Below, one piece after another: positions 10,201 through 18,073 of a stretch of 64,000 nucleotides of DNA (its first letter is position 1; the number at the start of each line of letters is the position of its first letter). The notes below the pieces were generated by a model. It ran no database searches and was not told the DNA's origin. It saw nothing but the letters and a program-made list of their open reading frames with translations. The stretch is from a virus, in the IMG/VR virus record IMGVR_UViG_3300001097_000004, positions 4,161 through 68,160 of that record; one strand, written 5' to 3'. A program made the position numbers and the translations under genes.

Positions 10201-10940
10201 TCCTGGGCCCTGGCCAGAGAAATACGTGCCTTCTCCAACTCAAGAGCGGCACGCTGCTCAGCTAGGGCAGCGTCTTCGGAGTCAAATCCAAGTTGCTGAA
10301 TCTCCTCGCGGCCCTCCTTGATAGCTTTGTTGAGTGCAAGCTGCGCCTTGCGGAGAGTGTTGTTCGCGTTAAGCAGACGTTCACGGTTGCGCTCGATAGT
10401 ACGAGACAGAGACCGTTCTGCGGCTTCGATAGCCTGGAGCATCGCTGCAGAGCCACCGCCTCCGCCTCCGCCCTTAGGGTTGTTGAGCATGGAGACGGCT
10501 TTACCGACCCCGCCCAGCGCAAGTTTAGCGGCAATTGCACCCGCAGCGATAGAGAACAGTGCGTTTCCGAGCACAAGAACACTGCTGGCCGCGCCCAGCG
10601 CGTTTCCACCTAAGGCACCTATAGCCCCTATCAGAGCAGAAACGCCTCCAATTAGGGTCGAAATAATGGTGGTCATCCACTGCGCAGTACGGTTCAGATC
10701 GGAGAATGCTCTGCGAGCTTTGTCGTACTCTTGGCCCAGGGATCGAATACCATTAATGAGCTTCTTGAAAATATTTCCGTGGCCCTTTTGGAATCCCTCA
10801 GAGAATGTTCTCCCCAAGTTATTTCCAGCCTTCTTTACCGTTGAGTTGGCACCCGCGAAGCCACGCTGAATATCTTTCTTGATGGGTCGTGTAATAGCGC
10901 GGACTATAACGCGAGCCGTACCGATATTTCCTATGGCCAC
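7227..10940 (-). CDS. tape measure protein
   Basis: 1237 aa, start GTG at 10940 with GGAGGTG eight bases upstream. It follows the chaperone pair, as usual. The N-terminus is coiled-coil rich (about 175-340: EAAERSLSRTIERNRERL). There are several hydrophobic stretches (GLIILAIVALVAAIVLLIT) and a long set of W-rich repeats (DVWNNI.KFF.DAL / VSDIWNGI) over roughly residues 840-1120. The C-terminus is a GTTINVYGAPGQ-type end, typical of these proteins. It sets tail length and is probably ejected during infection. Two of the W repeats are identical at DNA level over 113 bp. Confidence 0.95.
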   Translation of the reverse strand: MAIGNIGTARVIVRAITRPIKKDIQRGFAGANSTVKKAGNNLGRTFSEGFQKGHGNIFKKLINGIRSLGQEYDKARRAFSDLNRTAQWMTTIISTLIGGVSALIGAIGALGGNALGAASSVLVLGNALFSIAAGAIAAKLALGGVGKAVSMLNNPKGGGGGGGSAAMLQAIEAAERSLSRTIERNRERLLNANNTLRKAQLALNKAIKEGREEIQQLGFDSEDAALAEQRAALELEKARISLARAQDLPPNSRVRQEAELAYQESELNYRKAKDRAADLGKEQDRLARTGVAGTRSVMAATDALARAEAAKSKAIRDGLRDQTDAEMALKDAKNKKSGGGGGGGQNPYEGLNAAQIKFADFISGLKPQFDALSEIAANSFLPRLQEAIETLMDKAYPVVAKGIGLMGAAMGDAAIALANAITTTRNLANLDKLFVTSAPLLVTIGEILGKVWGIMLSLLNAVAPMAQRYFDFLLDRLTRFDNWMKSIKGNNSMSEFFGKAEVAAAQWGRIIDNIFGGFGGMITANLGPGTGGQYLLDWLERATGKWDGLNDTTEGAAELKANYQTMAVNAQKMLSSIGALLDEFITLGQNKSIGKTFDILAEGAPNLGNILDKFADAGPNMAEVIVTLTEILDLFLDSATAQAFFDTLNLGFTAIKNFMEQPWVQKIVEFAAPIAGVALALGAITKAAMFGKLVVGGYLGMLVDGAKKALALAGGLKKAALASWGFLKSLVANAKQMVINTALWVKDAAKTVASTVAKGAAAAINGVVTAAQWLWNIAVSANPIGLIILAIVALVAAIVLLITNWDNVVKFVTDIWDGFVGWFMGIMDGLLEWWDGVWSGFMGFITDTIDNIISWVQDNWGLLLSLIIGPIGLIIQWVVEHWGEILEFFEEVWNNVVTFFTDALAGFVGFWVDSWNNVLKLVTDVWNNVLKFFTDIWNNIKKFFWDALIAYVTFWKDTWDGISDTVSDIWNGILGFFKDVWNNIKKFFEDALSNFTKGWDIVWNRISDTVSDIWNGIRDGIKDVWNNIKKFFEDALSNFTKGWDIVWNRISDTVSDIWTNIETFLSDAFGTVEDLWNGFWEGLSSTVSDIWTNIEGFVKDAWNNIIGFIEGGVNGAIGLINGLTSGVNDATAGARSVVPAIPRIPKFTIPRLADGATVFPSRGGSIVNVAEAGKPERIEPLDEDGLSKRDRALITFLAGGDGGGTTINVYGAPGQNVQELAQEVSRIISFRMRKGSA
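7767..8011 (-). repeat. 113-bp exact direct repeat inside the tape measure gene
   Basis: 7767-7879 and 7899-8011 are identical over 113 bp with a 132-bp (44-codon) period. A third, diverged and shorter copy begins near 8031. Both copies encode the VSDIWNGI...FTKGWDIVWNRI unit. Confidence 0.95.
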
Positions 10941-10968
10941 GCGAGCACCTCCTCTCCTGTAATGTTCA

Positions 10969-11322
10969 TTAGCTCATTGGCCCGTCTAGCCCAGAAAACG
11001 GTGTCTGTGCTTCAGGGTCAAAGTCGGATGTCGGAACAAACGCCTTGGTGGGCTGTTCCTTAGCTGGGTTGAATGGTTCTGGAAGATCAGATGCGCCGAG
11101 TTCCGCATCATCTACGTAGGCCCGAGAATTTGCAATCTTGCTGTCATTGAATGGATACAAATATGTAGTGCCATACATACTGGAGTAGATTGCAACCCGG
11201 ATACCGGATCGGGATTTCGCAGACTCCTCGCTAACATAGTGATTATCGTCCTCAAAGAGGTAGTGGACAACATCTAGCATGTCACTGGCCTCCATCTCTT
11301 TCAGGTTTAATCCACTCATCAA
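10969..11322 (-). CDS. tail assembly chaperone, downstream frame
   Basis: 117 aa from ATG 11322, but the frame is open further upstream, into the end of the previous gene (…ELWPYINGKALMSGLNLKEMEA). It is in the -1 frame relative to the first chaperone gene, as in lambda G/GT-type pairs. A local AAGGCG before ATG 11322 could also allow independent starts. The fused product would help assemble the tail tube around the tape measure. Just downstream, on the far side, lies the tape measure gene. Confidence 0.75.
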   Translation of the reverse strand: MMSGLNLKEMEASDMLDVVHYLFEDDNHYVSEESAKSRSGIRVAIYSSMYGTTYLYPFNDSKIANSRAYVDDAELGASDLPEPFNPAKEQPTKAFVPTSDFDPEAQTPFSGLDGPMS

Positions 11323-11340
11323 CGCCTTACCGTTGATGTA

Positions 11341-11360
11341 GGGCCACAGTTCTGTGGCCC
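11341..11360 (-). promoter_or_regulatory. perfect hairpin at the chaperone frame junction
   Basis: GGGCCACAG-AA-CTGTGGCCC on the minus strand is a perfect 9-bp inverted repeat. It begins about 9 nt past the first-frame stop codons (TAATAA at 11364-11369) and lies inside the -1 frame. It could stimulate frameshifting or restrain read-through. Confidence 0.6.
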
Positions 11361-11366
11361 AAGTTA

Positions 11367-11711
11367 TTAGCTCTCGGGTCGCTCTTCCGGGCGGTTCGTG
11401 TACTCCTCCATGAGCCAGCCGACAATTTCGGCCAGAGTGTCAACCTCTACCACCTTGTCCGGACTGGTGATGAGCGCATCAAATCGGGTGTAGCTCTCAG
11501 GGAGTAGTACATCTTCGAAGAAGCTCAAAATCATTTCTGCAGCTGCCCCGGAGTCCTCCGAGTCGGCCTTCTTCACTAGCTCAATAAGCATCTTGCCCTG
11601 AACCTTGGGAACGGCATCGAATGTCTCGCCGTAGAGGGCAAAACTTAGCGGAGCCGCGGGGGTATCTGAAGCCCCTCCGAAGTCCTTGAACCTTTTCTTG
11701 TTGTTAGCCAT
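11367..11711 (-). CDS. tail assembly chaperone, upstream frame
   Basis: 114 aa from ATG 11711, chosen because GAAAGATGA lies upstream; an ATG nine bases earlier is also in frame. The sequence PLSFALYGETFDAVPKV...LIELVKKADSED...LPESYTRFDALI is typical of actinophage G-type chaperones located just before the tape measure. It ends with two stops (TAATAA). The -1 frame is open from about 11440 on. No textbook slippery heptamer was found in that stretch, so the shift site is unresolved. Confidence 0.85.
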   Translation of the reverse strand: MANNKKRFKDFGGASDTPAAPLSFALYGETFDAVPKVQGKMLIELVKKADSEDSGAAAEMILSFFEDVLLPESYTRFDALITSPDKVVEVDTLAEIVGWLMEEYTNRPEERPES

Positions 11712-11753
11712 GTTGTTCATCTTTCTGTGGTGTGTATTGATTATTTGTCACTG

Positions 11754-11775
11754 CCAGACCAGTTGATCTGGCTTC
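11754..11775 (-). terminator. hairpin between tail completion gene and chaperone
   Basis: GCCAGA...TCTGGC inverted repeat in the gap before the chaperone gene. There is no T-tract, so it may be an attenuator or RNA processing site rather than a terminator. Confidence 0.3.
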
Positions 11776-11785
11776 TACTATTGTA

Positions 11786-12202
11786 CTAGACGTACGCTAG
11801 GTAGAGATTGTCGGTAAGGTACCTGTTTGGTCGGGTTCCTGGGTGGTTTACGTGGTGCGTATAGACCGTTCGACCTCTGCTGGAGAATCGAAGCATCTTT
11901 GGACCTGCGGTTATGCTGTGGGGACGGGTTCCCTCGTGATGTAGAAGAGCAATTTTGTTTTCAGATTCGATGACCAACTCTTGGTAGGCCCCAACTCGTC
12001 TGTGAATCAGCTGAATACTATTCATCAACTGGCCAGAATCTACCCCAACCTGACGCTTAGCGGCCAAGAGAATTGGAATACCGATATTCTTTTCGATAGC
12101 CCGACCAATCTCCCCCCGAGGAGCGTTTTTGAAGTGATCAAATTGAGGCTCATGGAAGTCAACTAGTGACATATTAAAGTCTACGTAAAAACCTATACCC
12201 AC
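11786..12202 (-). CDS. HK97 gp10-like tail completion protein
   Basis: 138 aa. The C-terminal half HHEGTRPHSI...LRF...GRTVYTHHVNHPGTRPN.YL is the signature of HK97 gp10-like neck/tail completion proteins, which act at the head-tail joint. The gene is separated by 2 nt from the upstream gene and precedes the chaperones, the usual place. Confidence 0.8.
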   Translation of the reverse strand: MGIGFYVDFNMSLVDFHEPQFDHFKNAPRGEIGRAIEKNIGIPILLAAKRQVGVDSGQLMNSIQLIHRRVGAYQELVIESENKIALLHHEGTRPHSITAGPKMLRFSSRGRTVYTHHVNHPGTRPNRYLTDNLYLAYV

Positions 12203-12204
12203 GA

Positions 12205-12711
12205 CTACATAACCGCCAGAGTCAGTTGCATCACTACGGTTTGCATCCCACCTGAGGGTCCCCTCGGGGATACGGTTGCGATAACACCTAGCCCGGGGAT
12301 ACCATCGGTCCCTGCATCAAAGTCAGCTGCGGACTGCCCGAGAATCCAAACATCGGCTGCAGAGGCCCCAGAGGCCTGGATAATATCCGACGCGGCCACA
12401 GCTTTGCCGTTTACTCCGAGAGGGTAACTACGAGTAACTGCTATCTCTAAAACTGCACTGAATGGTGCCGTCTGACATTGCTGTGGGCGGTTCGCCTGGT
12501 CGCCCGGGACACCCAAGTAAATCTGGATGAGAGACACCACGGCCTGCTCACAGTCCTCTGCAGGCTGCTGGAGCGACCAGAAGCGTCGTTCAGGCAGTGG
12601 GACCCCTGCACGCGCATACACGCCCACAAGGGTCTCCAGGGCCCGATCCATGAACTCTTTGAGGTCTAGGACCCCATCAGAGACAGAATAGTCATTTATG
12701 TTCATAGCCAC
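12205..12711 (-). CDS. putative tail terminator / neck protein
   Basis: 168 aa. No clear catalytic motif. The pattern (early helix RALETLVGVYARAGVPLPERRFWSL, then CEQAVVSLIQIYLG, then ALEIAVTRSYP) and its place between the adaptor and the gp10-like gene fit actinophage tail terminators or neck proteins. The call rests mostly on synteny. Confidence 0.6.
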   Translation of the reverse strand: MAMNINDYSVSDGVLDLKEFMDRALETLVGVYARAGVPLPERRFWSLQQPAEDCEQAVVSLIQIYLGVPGDQANRPQQCQTAPFSAVLEIAVTRSYPLGVNGKAVAASDIIQASGASAADVWILGQSAADFDAGTDGIPGLGVIATVSPRGPSGGMQTVVMQLTLAVM

Positions 12712-12730
12712 GGTGTGGCCTCAATTCGAG

Positions 12731-12973
12731 TTAGGATGCGTCAGACTTGTTTGTAGTCTCGGGGGCTTCAGTCTCAGGAGCGTCCTGCTCCTCTTCTGCA
12801 GAGTCGTCAACCGGCTCAGTCTTGGGTGCGTCCGCAACTACTTCAGCCTCTAGGGTCTCAACCGGAGCGGTCTCGGCCTTAGATTCCTTAGGAGATTTGG
12901 CCTTCTTGTCAGTCTTAGCGTCAGCCTTACTGTGGCCGGGCATGTCTGCGGCGGTGAAATTAGTCATTGCCAT
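12731..12973 (-). CDS. small Lys/Glu-rich protein of the neck region
   Basis: 80 aa, low complexity, rich in A, E, K, D, P and T. The start ATG 12973 has GAAAGGAACACACC upstream. Function unknown. It sits between adaptor and terminator genes with its own operator-like leader. Confidence 0.7.
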   Translation of the reverse strand: MAMTNFTAADMPGHSKADAKTDKKAKSPKESKAETAPVETLEAEVVADAPKTEPVDDSAEEEQDAPETEAPETTNKSDAS

Positions 12974-12990
12974 GGTGTGTTCCTTTCATT

Positions 12991-13018
12991 CGAGACAATT
13001 TGTCTCGTTCCATTATAG
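12991..13018 (-). promoter_or_regulatory. 17-bp palindrome and TATAAT -10 before the 80-aa gene
   Basis: CGAGACAATTTGTCTCG (12991-13007) is a perfect palindrome around one base. It lies just downstream of a minus-strand TATAAT (13013-13018) and upstream of the Shine-Dalgarno. The position is that of an operator in a 5' leader. The -35 is poor. Confidence 0.5.
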
Positions 13019-13030
13019 TGTATTTTTGAG

Positions 13031-13747
13031 CTATCCGAGAGGATTAGGTCTGCGACCTCTAGGAACGTCAGGAGAGAAAACTTTAGCGGGGCGTGTAGCC
13101 TTATGCGGGTTGACTGTCTTCAAAAACAGGTCTACAGAGTAGATACCGGTGCGGAGTTCCGCAATGAAGTCTTGATTGTCCAGGAGAACCCATGACACAC
13201 CCTGGCGCGTGACATTAGTGACACGATCCGGAAGGGCGCACTTATCCTCTTGGCCACCCCAGAGCATGGCGAACTGCTCTGCAAGTGTCCGTGCAGCCAT
13301 ACGACCGGCTGCAGGCGCGGGGGTTCCGTAGGTGTATGTGATCTCAACTTCTTCAACTAATGCGAAGCTGAAGACCACAGTGGTGTGGTTTTCCAAGGAG
13401 TACCGGTCGGAGGAAATCTCAAGCCCAGTGGCTACACTTGTGACGCTGTCAATAGAGCGGATGGGGCGACCCCGGAGACGCAGACGATTTGAGAAGTCTG
13501 CGGCGAAGCTAGGGAAGGCGAGACTGGCCTCACTGACGGACGCGTATAGAAGTCCCAGCTGCGCCATCCGCATTGTTACACCGGGAAAGGTGTGGCCGTA
13601 GCGTTCTGTGACGAGCTGGAGACCAGAGAACTTACGTCCGGAGAGCCCCCACAAAATAAACGATGCAGCCTCACACGCGGCCAAAGCCTCGTAGGAGGTG
13701 TCGAGCCCGTTAGGAAGATCGGAGGGTAGTACCCACAGTCCAGCCAT
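13031..13747 (-). CDS. head-to-tail adaptor
   Basis: 238 aa. The N-terminal pattern SYEALAACEAASFILWGLSGRKFSG is typical of actinophage head-to-tail adaptors, which dock under the portal. The middle part is beta-rich. Start ATG 13747 with AGAGAGA upstream. The upstream gap contains a long hairpin. Confidence 0.8.
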   Translation of the reverse strand: MAGLWVLPSDLPNGLDTSYEALAACEAASFILWGLSGRKFSGLQLVTERYGHTFPGVTMRMAQLGLLYASVSEASLAFPSFAADFSNRLRLRGRPIRSIDSVTSVATGLEISSDRYSLENHTTVVFSFALVEEVEITYTYGTPAPAAGRMAARTLAEQFAMLWGGQEDKCALPDRVTNVTRQGVSWVLLDNQDFIAELRTGIYSVDLFLKTVNPHKATRPAKVFSPDVPRGRRPNPLG

Positions 13748-13772
13748 ATTCGTATCTCTCTGTTTAGACCAA

Positions 13773-13809
13773 TAGGCGGCACTCTAGTAGAAACTAGTAG
13801 TGCCGCCTA
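13773..13809 (-). terminator. long hairpin after the major tail gene
   Basis: TAGGCGGCAC...GTGCCGCCTA plus an inner CTAGT/ACTAG stem form a nearly continuous hairpin 22 nt after the major tail stop. The T-tract is weak, so it may act as an RNA-stabilising or processing hairpin that keeps expression of the abundant tail protein high. Confidence 0.6.
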
Positions 13810-13830
13810 CTGATATTAACTAATCACTGA

Positions 13831-14871
13831 CTAGGAGGTCGGGTCCTCGTCGGAGTTTACTACAGTGTCGGTATCTTCATCAGACACGTAGTCAACGTTA
13901 CCAGGAACGTTGAAGTCATCATCAACGGTCCCATCTGGGAGTTCAGTCACTGCACGAGAGCCTGCTGGGACCGAAGTGGTCCCAGTGTCAGTAGCAGACG
14001 CGACTGTAACTTCACTGGCGTACGTGAATGTCGTACCAGTTGGCACTCCTGTGATGACGAATGTCCCCACAAGAGTGGTGGCCGCAACTGGTGTTACGGA
14101 TACACGGTCACCGACTTCATACTCATGTGGCAGTGAGGTGGTGATTGTGGCCATGGTTCCAGAACCTTCTACATTTTCAATGGCTCCGACTAGCTCGCCG
14201 TGCCATGTGTAGAACCCAGACAAACCTAACGGAGCCCACGCGGCGCGTGCAAATGAGTATGGACGGTTTGTTGAAATCGGCCATTCCCATCTCTCGTCAA
14301 GTCCAGTACCGAAAGCATCATTACCAAGACCGTAGCCTTCGAATGTGTTGGCCAGAAGGCCGTTCTCGATTACACGGTCACCGCTCTGACGTAGCTTCAC
14401 ATACGGGAAAATCCAGTGGAAGTACGGAAGATTTGCGGCCTTCTTGCCATCCTTGATGGCTAGGGACCAGGACTCTAGAGCCACACCATTACCGGAGGGG
14501 TCGTCACCGATAGCGGGCGAGGCCCAACCGATGCTCTTAACGTTCTGGTCAGCGAATGTTCCCAGGTTCTTGCGAAGCAGAAGACCACCGGAAAGCAGGC
14601 TGGTAAGCTCGGTGTCGGGCTCGCAGATTGCTACTTCCATGGTAATGCGCTTCAGAGTGTCCGGCGACTTGTAGGTTACGCATACGGAACCGTTCGCGGA
14701 CTTCTCTGTGATTTCATCGCCCTCTTCGTACTCCGGAGTGAACGAGACGCGCATAAATGCAGACGTTGTGTAGCTGTCCCCGGGTCCGTTGAGAAGGTTG
14801 CCAGTTGCGTCTAGGCGTGTTGCGCGAATTGCGACACCCTGGATGCTGGCGGCGTACTCTTGAGTTGCCAT
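13831..14871 (-). CDS. major tail protein with Ig-like C-terminal insert
   Basis: 346 aa, ATG 14871 behind GAGGAAG. The first 220 residues match the actinophage major tail tube pattern (IRATRLDATGN, VSFTPEYEEGDEITEK, TLKRITMEVAICEPD, FPYVKLRQSGDRVIENG). Residues about 228-300 carry one beta repeat (MATITTSLPHEYEVGDRVSV...GTFVITGVP..TTFTY) of the type found many times in the minor tail proteins. An acidic tail closes the protein. It polymerises into the tail tube; the added domain probably decorates the tail surface. Confidence 0.85.
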   Translation of the reverse strand: MATQEYAASIQGVAIRATRLDATGNLLNGPGDSYTTSAFMRVSFTPEYEEGDEITEKSANGSVCVTYKSPDTLKRITMEVAICEPDTELTSLLSGGLLLRKNLGTFADQNVKSIGWASPAIGDDPSGNGVALESWSLAIKDGKKAANLPYFHWIFPYVKLRQSGDRVIENGLLANTFEGYGLGNDAFGTGLDERWEWPISTNRPYSFARAAWAPLGLSGFYTWHGELVGAIENVEGSGTMATITTSLPHEYEVGDRVSVTPVAATTLVGTFVITGVPTGTTFTYASEVTVASATDTGTTSVPAGSRAVTELPDGTVDDDFNVPGNVDYVSDEDTDTVVNSDEDPTS

Positions 14872-14917
14872 TTAGCTTCCTCGTTCTCTTTCTTGGTTAG
14901 GTATCTAGTTTACAGGA

Positions 14918-15802
14918 CTAGGGCAAAGTGACCTGGGCTGTAAGCCAGATGGATGGATCGAAACGTACGGCCACCGGTCGGGAGGCCTTTACAATGGAGT
15001 CGTTGGTGGCAGGAGAGAAGCCTTGAGCAAGTGACTCGTTATCAATACGAGCCTCTCCCAGGACTACCCCGACACTGCCGGTTGCGAACATCCACTTATT
15101 TGTTGCGGTAGCGGCGGCACCGGTAGTGCCCGTGGGGCCTGATCCTGTGTATCCACTTCCGATAACGACTGAGGTGCCGAGACGTGTCACTGCATAGGCC
15201 TCATCGTCAAGCTGACTGTCGGCCTCGTACATGAGCTTCGATCCGAGGACCGAGGCAACATCGCGGGTCATGTGGATTACTCCACGAGCCCCCGTAGGGG
15301 AGTCGGCAATGCCCTGCTCCAGCAGTGCAAGTGCCTTGTCCGGGGCTGAGCCTCCGGTAGTTACTGTGGTAGCCTTGCCAGCCTCTGTGAGGTAACCGGT
15401 ACCCGCTGGGGTTAGAGCCTTGGAGGCCTGCCCCATCCACAGCTCGTATTCAGCGGCCTTCTGAGAGGCGGCTTCGAGCTGTGTAAGAATATACCCATCG
15501 AATGGGTTGTGGTTCATGAGATTCTGGCCAGTGTTTTTGGTCTCGATCTCTACGTAAAACGGCTCGGTGCTGTAGTACGCGGGAACGGCGGAGCCATCAA
15601 AGATGGTGCCGTTGGAGACAGCGGCATTTGAATTGGACAGAATGCGGATTGTGGGTGAAGAGTTAGTGAGTGTGTCGAATCCTCTGATCCAAGCCTCACT
15701 GTTGGGATTGTCTGTGGACGTAACCACCCCGGCCACGCTCAAGAGTCCACAGGGAGCAACCTGCAGGTCTGGGGCATCAAAGATACCTTCAAATCTTGCC
15801 AT
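14918..15802 (-). CDS. capsid-like structural protein (second HK97-type protein)
   Basis: 294 aa, ATG 15802 behind CAGGAGTAG. The order of elements resembles a small HK97-type capsid fold: EPFYVEIETKNTG (E-loop like), a long helix GYILTQLEAASQKAAEYELW, GVIHMTRDVASVLG, then a beta C-terminus GVVLGEARI...VRFDPSIWLTAQVTL. It follows the major capsid gene directly. It could be a minor capsid, penton or decoration protein. The assignment is from pattern and position only. Confidence 0.55.
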   Translation of the reverse strand: MARFEGIFDAPDLQVAPCGLLSVAGVVTSTDNPNSEAWIRGFDTLTNSSPTIRILSNSNAAVSNGTIFDGSAVPAYYSTEPFYVEIETKNTGQNLMNHNPFDGYILTQLEAASQKAAEYELWMGQASKALTPAGTGYLTEAGKATTVTTGGSAPDKALALLEQGIADSPTGARGVIHMTRDVASVLGSKLMYEADSQLDDEAYAVTRLGTSVVIGSGYTGSGPTGTTGAAATATNKWMFATGSVGVVLGEARIDNESLAQGFSPATNDSIVKASRPVAVRFDPSIWLTAQVTLP

Positions 15803-15867
15803 GTTGTTCTACTCCTGTTTTCTCTTGAGCGTAGCTCGGGGTTAGTTGGTTACGTTACCTGGGTGAC

Positions 15868-17916
15868 TTAGTAGTCAACCGAGGTGGCGAGCGCTGCAGC
15901 TGCACCGCTGACCGTGATGGTCGAGGTGACAGCAAGCGATTCGATTCCTACGAAGGCTACGCCCTCGAAGGTCTCAATGAACATCTTGTAGTCGTTGGTG
16001 GAGACGAGACCGGAGTCACGAACCACACCAATGTCAAGAGTTCCACCATCAAGGAACAAGAATGTTCCTTCGGAGAACAAGTACCACTCGAAGGTGTTAG
16101 CGAACTCCTCCATGGCCCCTGTGCCCTGTGCGCCGAACACGTTCTGGTCGTAAGACTCAGTAAGTGTTACATTCAGCTTGGCGAGCATTCCGTGAATCTC
16201 AGCCTTACCTACGGACAAGTTGTCGTCCCCAGGCATGTTGAGAGTCAAGTCAGCAGCCATGGCCTCAGTTACCCACATGGGGATGATGGCCTGGAGCTGT
16301 GTATCAGGAGCGATACGGTGACGGCTACGGTATGCAGCAGATGCACGACGAACCTGAACCAGGAAGTCACGAGCAACACCAATGGTGCTGGTCGAAGTTA
16401 CCTGGGTGGAATTCGAGTCAATCTTGGCGAGAAGAGTCTGCTCAGCGAGACGAGCGTGCTGGATTAGAGCAAGTTCGTTGTGACGAGCAACTAGCTCTGG
16501 GTAGGCACGGCTCAGAAGGTTACCGATCTTGAGCTGTAGAGTGATAGCGTCAGTTGTGGCGCTAACTTCTGATGCTCCAGTGACAGTCAAGGAGTCCTTG
16601 AGCGTGTCACCAGTACCGGTGTTACCAGCTGCGGTAACATCATTTGCCGGAGTCCACACGCCAACTGCGCCTGTGTAAGCAGACAGCTGCGGTGGTGTCA
16701 CGAAGCGGATACCGCCACGGTTAGCCTGGAACTTAGGCAGGGAGTCCTTTACGGGACGTGCGTCGGTTCCGAATCCGAAGATGTCGTACTGCACTGCTTC
16801 CGGGGTTCCCCATCCACCGGAAGCGACAAGTGCGCCGTTTTCCTTGGAGTGAGATACCTTACCTGAGTTCTCCTCGGCTGTACCATCTAGGGTAAGAGCC
16901 TCTGAGTATGGGCGGTTAAGCGAGGCCACAATGACCTGCTCACCATCTCCACCGTTTACACGGCGAAGACTGTGAATGCGGTCTGCCATGTAATTGGCTA
17001 CCTCACTCATGGACGGGATTGCCTGACCTGCACCTACACCCGGAAGGTCGGCTCCAGCAGTGATTGCCACTACGGGGGCTTCTGGTTCCTGAGTGACAGG
17101 GCGACGGTCAGCTGGAGCCTCTACGATAGGGGTCTCGCCTGCTGTTGCGGTCACTGTTTGTGCCTCTTCCTGAGCCACTGGCTCATCGGTTGTTGTTTCT
17201 TCTTCGGTGTTTGAAGCTTCTGCTTCAGGTGCAGCTTCGGCAGATGCCTCGGCAGCTTTCTTCTTCTTCTTTGCTACTTCTTCTTCTTCTTCTTCTTCAT
17301 CCTCTTCGTCGGCCTCGGCATCGTCTGCCTTGCCCTTCTTATCGAATGGGTTTACGCCCTTGGCGGCTGCCTCGGTGTCTGTAGCGGTTTCTTCCTCTGC
17401 TACCTCTTCTGCGGCGGCTTCAGTCTCAACGACTGTCTCCTCCTCAGCGGCTACATCTTCAGTAGCCACTTCTTCGATTGCAGCCTCAGCCTCAGCGGGT
17501 GCCTCGGTTGCGGCCTCCTCTACAGAAGCTTCGGTTTCATTGGATAGTTCCGGTGTGTCTGTCTCGTCCGAGACGGCGGTTTCCTCTACCTCAGTTGTCG
17601 CAGATGCTTCAATGGACTCTTCGACCACTGCGTCAGCAGTAGCTTCAGGTGCTTCTTCTGCATCGCCACGTACACGGGATGAAAGCTCGGCCTTGCGGGC
17701 ACTTAGCTCTTCGGCAGCAGCCTCACGGCGTGCCACCTCTCCTCGTACTGTGTCGAGTGCGTCTGCAAGCGCAGTCATTGAGTCCACGGACTGAGATGTG
17801 AGGGAATCAGCGTTGTCGAACGTATCGAACTCACTGACAATGTTGGACTCAAGCTCACCGAGTTCTTCGGATGAAAGCTCAGGCAAATTGTCTAGCTGTG
17901 AATTGATGGTGTCCAC
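15868..17916 (-). CDS. major capsid protein with acidic N-terminal (scaffold-like) region
   Basis: 682 aa, GTG start at 17916 after GGAGGAGGTACAA. Residues 1-95 are helical (delta-domain or scaffold like). Residues 95-305 are very rich in E/A/T/D, with a short run of E then K. From about 320 onward the HK97-type capsid body follows (YMADRIHSLRRVNGGDG, GGIRFVTPPQLSAY, TDAITLQLKIGNLLSRAYPELV). Fused scaffold plus capsid is common in actinophages, and the fusion is normally cut by the prohead protease encoded just upstream. The cleavage site cannot be placed from the sequence alone. Confidence 0.9.
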   Translation of the reverse strand: MDTINSQLDNLPELSSEELGELESNIVSEFDTFDNADSLTSQSVDSMTALADALDTVRGEVARREAAAEELSARKAELSSRVRGDAEEAPEATADAVVEESIEASATTEVEETAVSDETDTPELSNETEASVEEAATEAPAEAEAAIEEVATEDVAAEEETVVETEAAAEEVAEEETATDTEAAAKGVNPFDKKGKADDAEADEEDEEEEEEEVAKKKKKAAEASAEAAPEAEASNTEEETTTDEPVAQEEAQTVTATAGETPIVEAPADRRPVTQEPEAPVVAITAGADLPGVGAGQAIPSMSEVANYMADRIHSLRRVNGGDGEQVIVASLNRPYSEALTLDGTAEENSGKVSHSKENGALVASGGWGTPEAVQYDIFGFGTDARPVKDSLPKFQANRGGIRFVTPPQLSAYTGAVGVWTPANDVTAAGNTGTGDTLKDSLTVTGASEVSATTDAITLQLKIGNLLSRAYPELVARHNELALIQHARLAEQTLLAKIDSNSTQVTSTSTIGVARDFLVQVRRASAAYRSRHRIAPDTQLQAIIPMWVTEAMAADLTLNMPGDDNLSVGKAEIHGMLAKLNVTLTESYDQNVFGAQGTGAMEEFANTFEWYLFSEGTFLFLDGGTLDIGVVRDSGLVSTNDYKMFIETFEGVAFVGIESLAVTSTITVSGAAAALATSVDY

Positions 17917-17937
17917 TTGTACCTCCTCCAGGCCATA

Positions 17938-17960
17938 GTGACGATCAAACCATTTGGTCG
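17938..17960 (-). promoter_or_regulatory. hairpin in the capsid gene leader
   Basis: GACGACCAAATGGTTTGATCGTC folds into a stem (GACGA/TCGTC, one mismatch, then CAAA/TTTG with a 3-nt loop). It starts about 20 nt upstream of the capsid GTG, directly ahead of the ribosome site. It may modulate translation of the abundant capsid protein. Confidence 0.4.
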
Positions 17961-18073
17961 TCTTAGTGGTGATTTCTGGGGTAAGGGACTTTATACGCGC
18001 TGAGGGCGTTTAGGCGCTGACCTGTTCTACTATTATGGCACATGATCTAATAGTTCATGTGTTGTACTCTAGA

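Noticed and set aside
17207-17794. 195-aa plus-strand Ser/Ala frame
   Set aside because: Complement of the acidic low-complexity part of the capsid protein.
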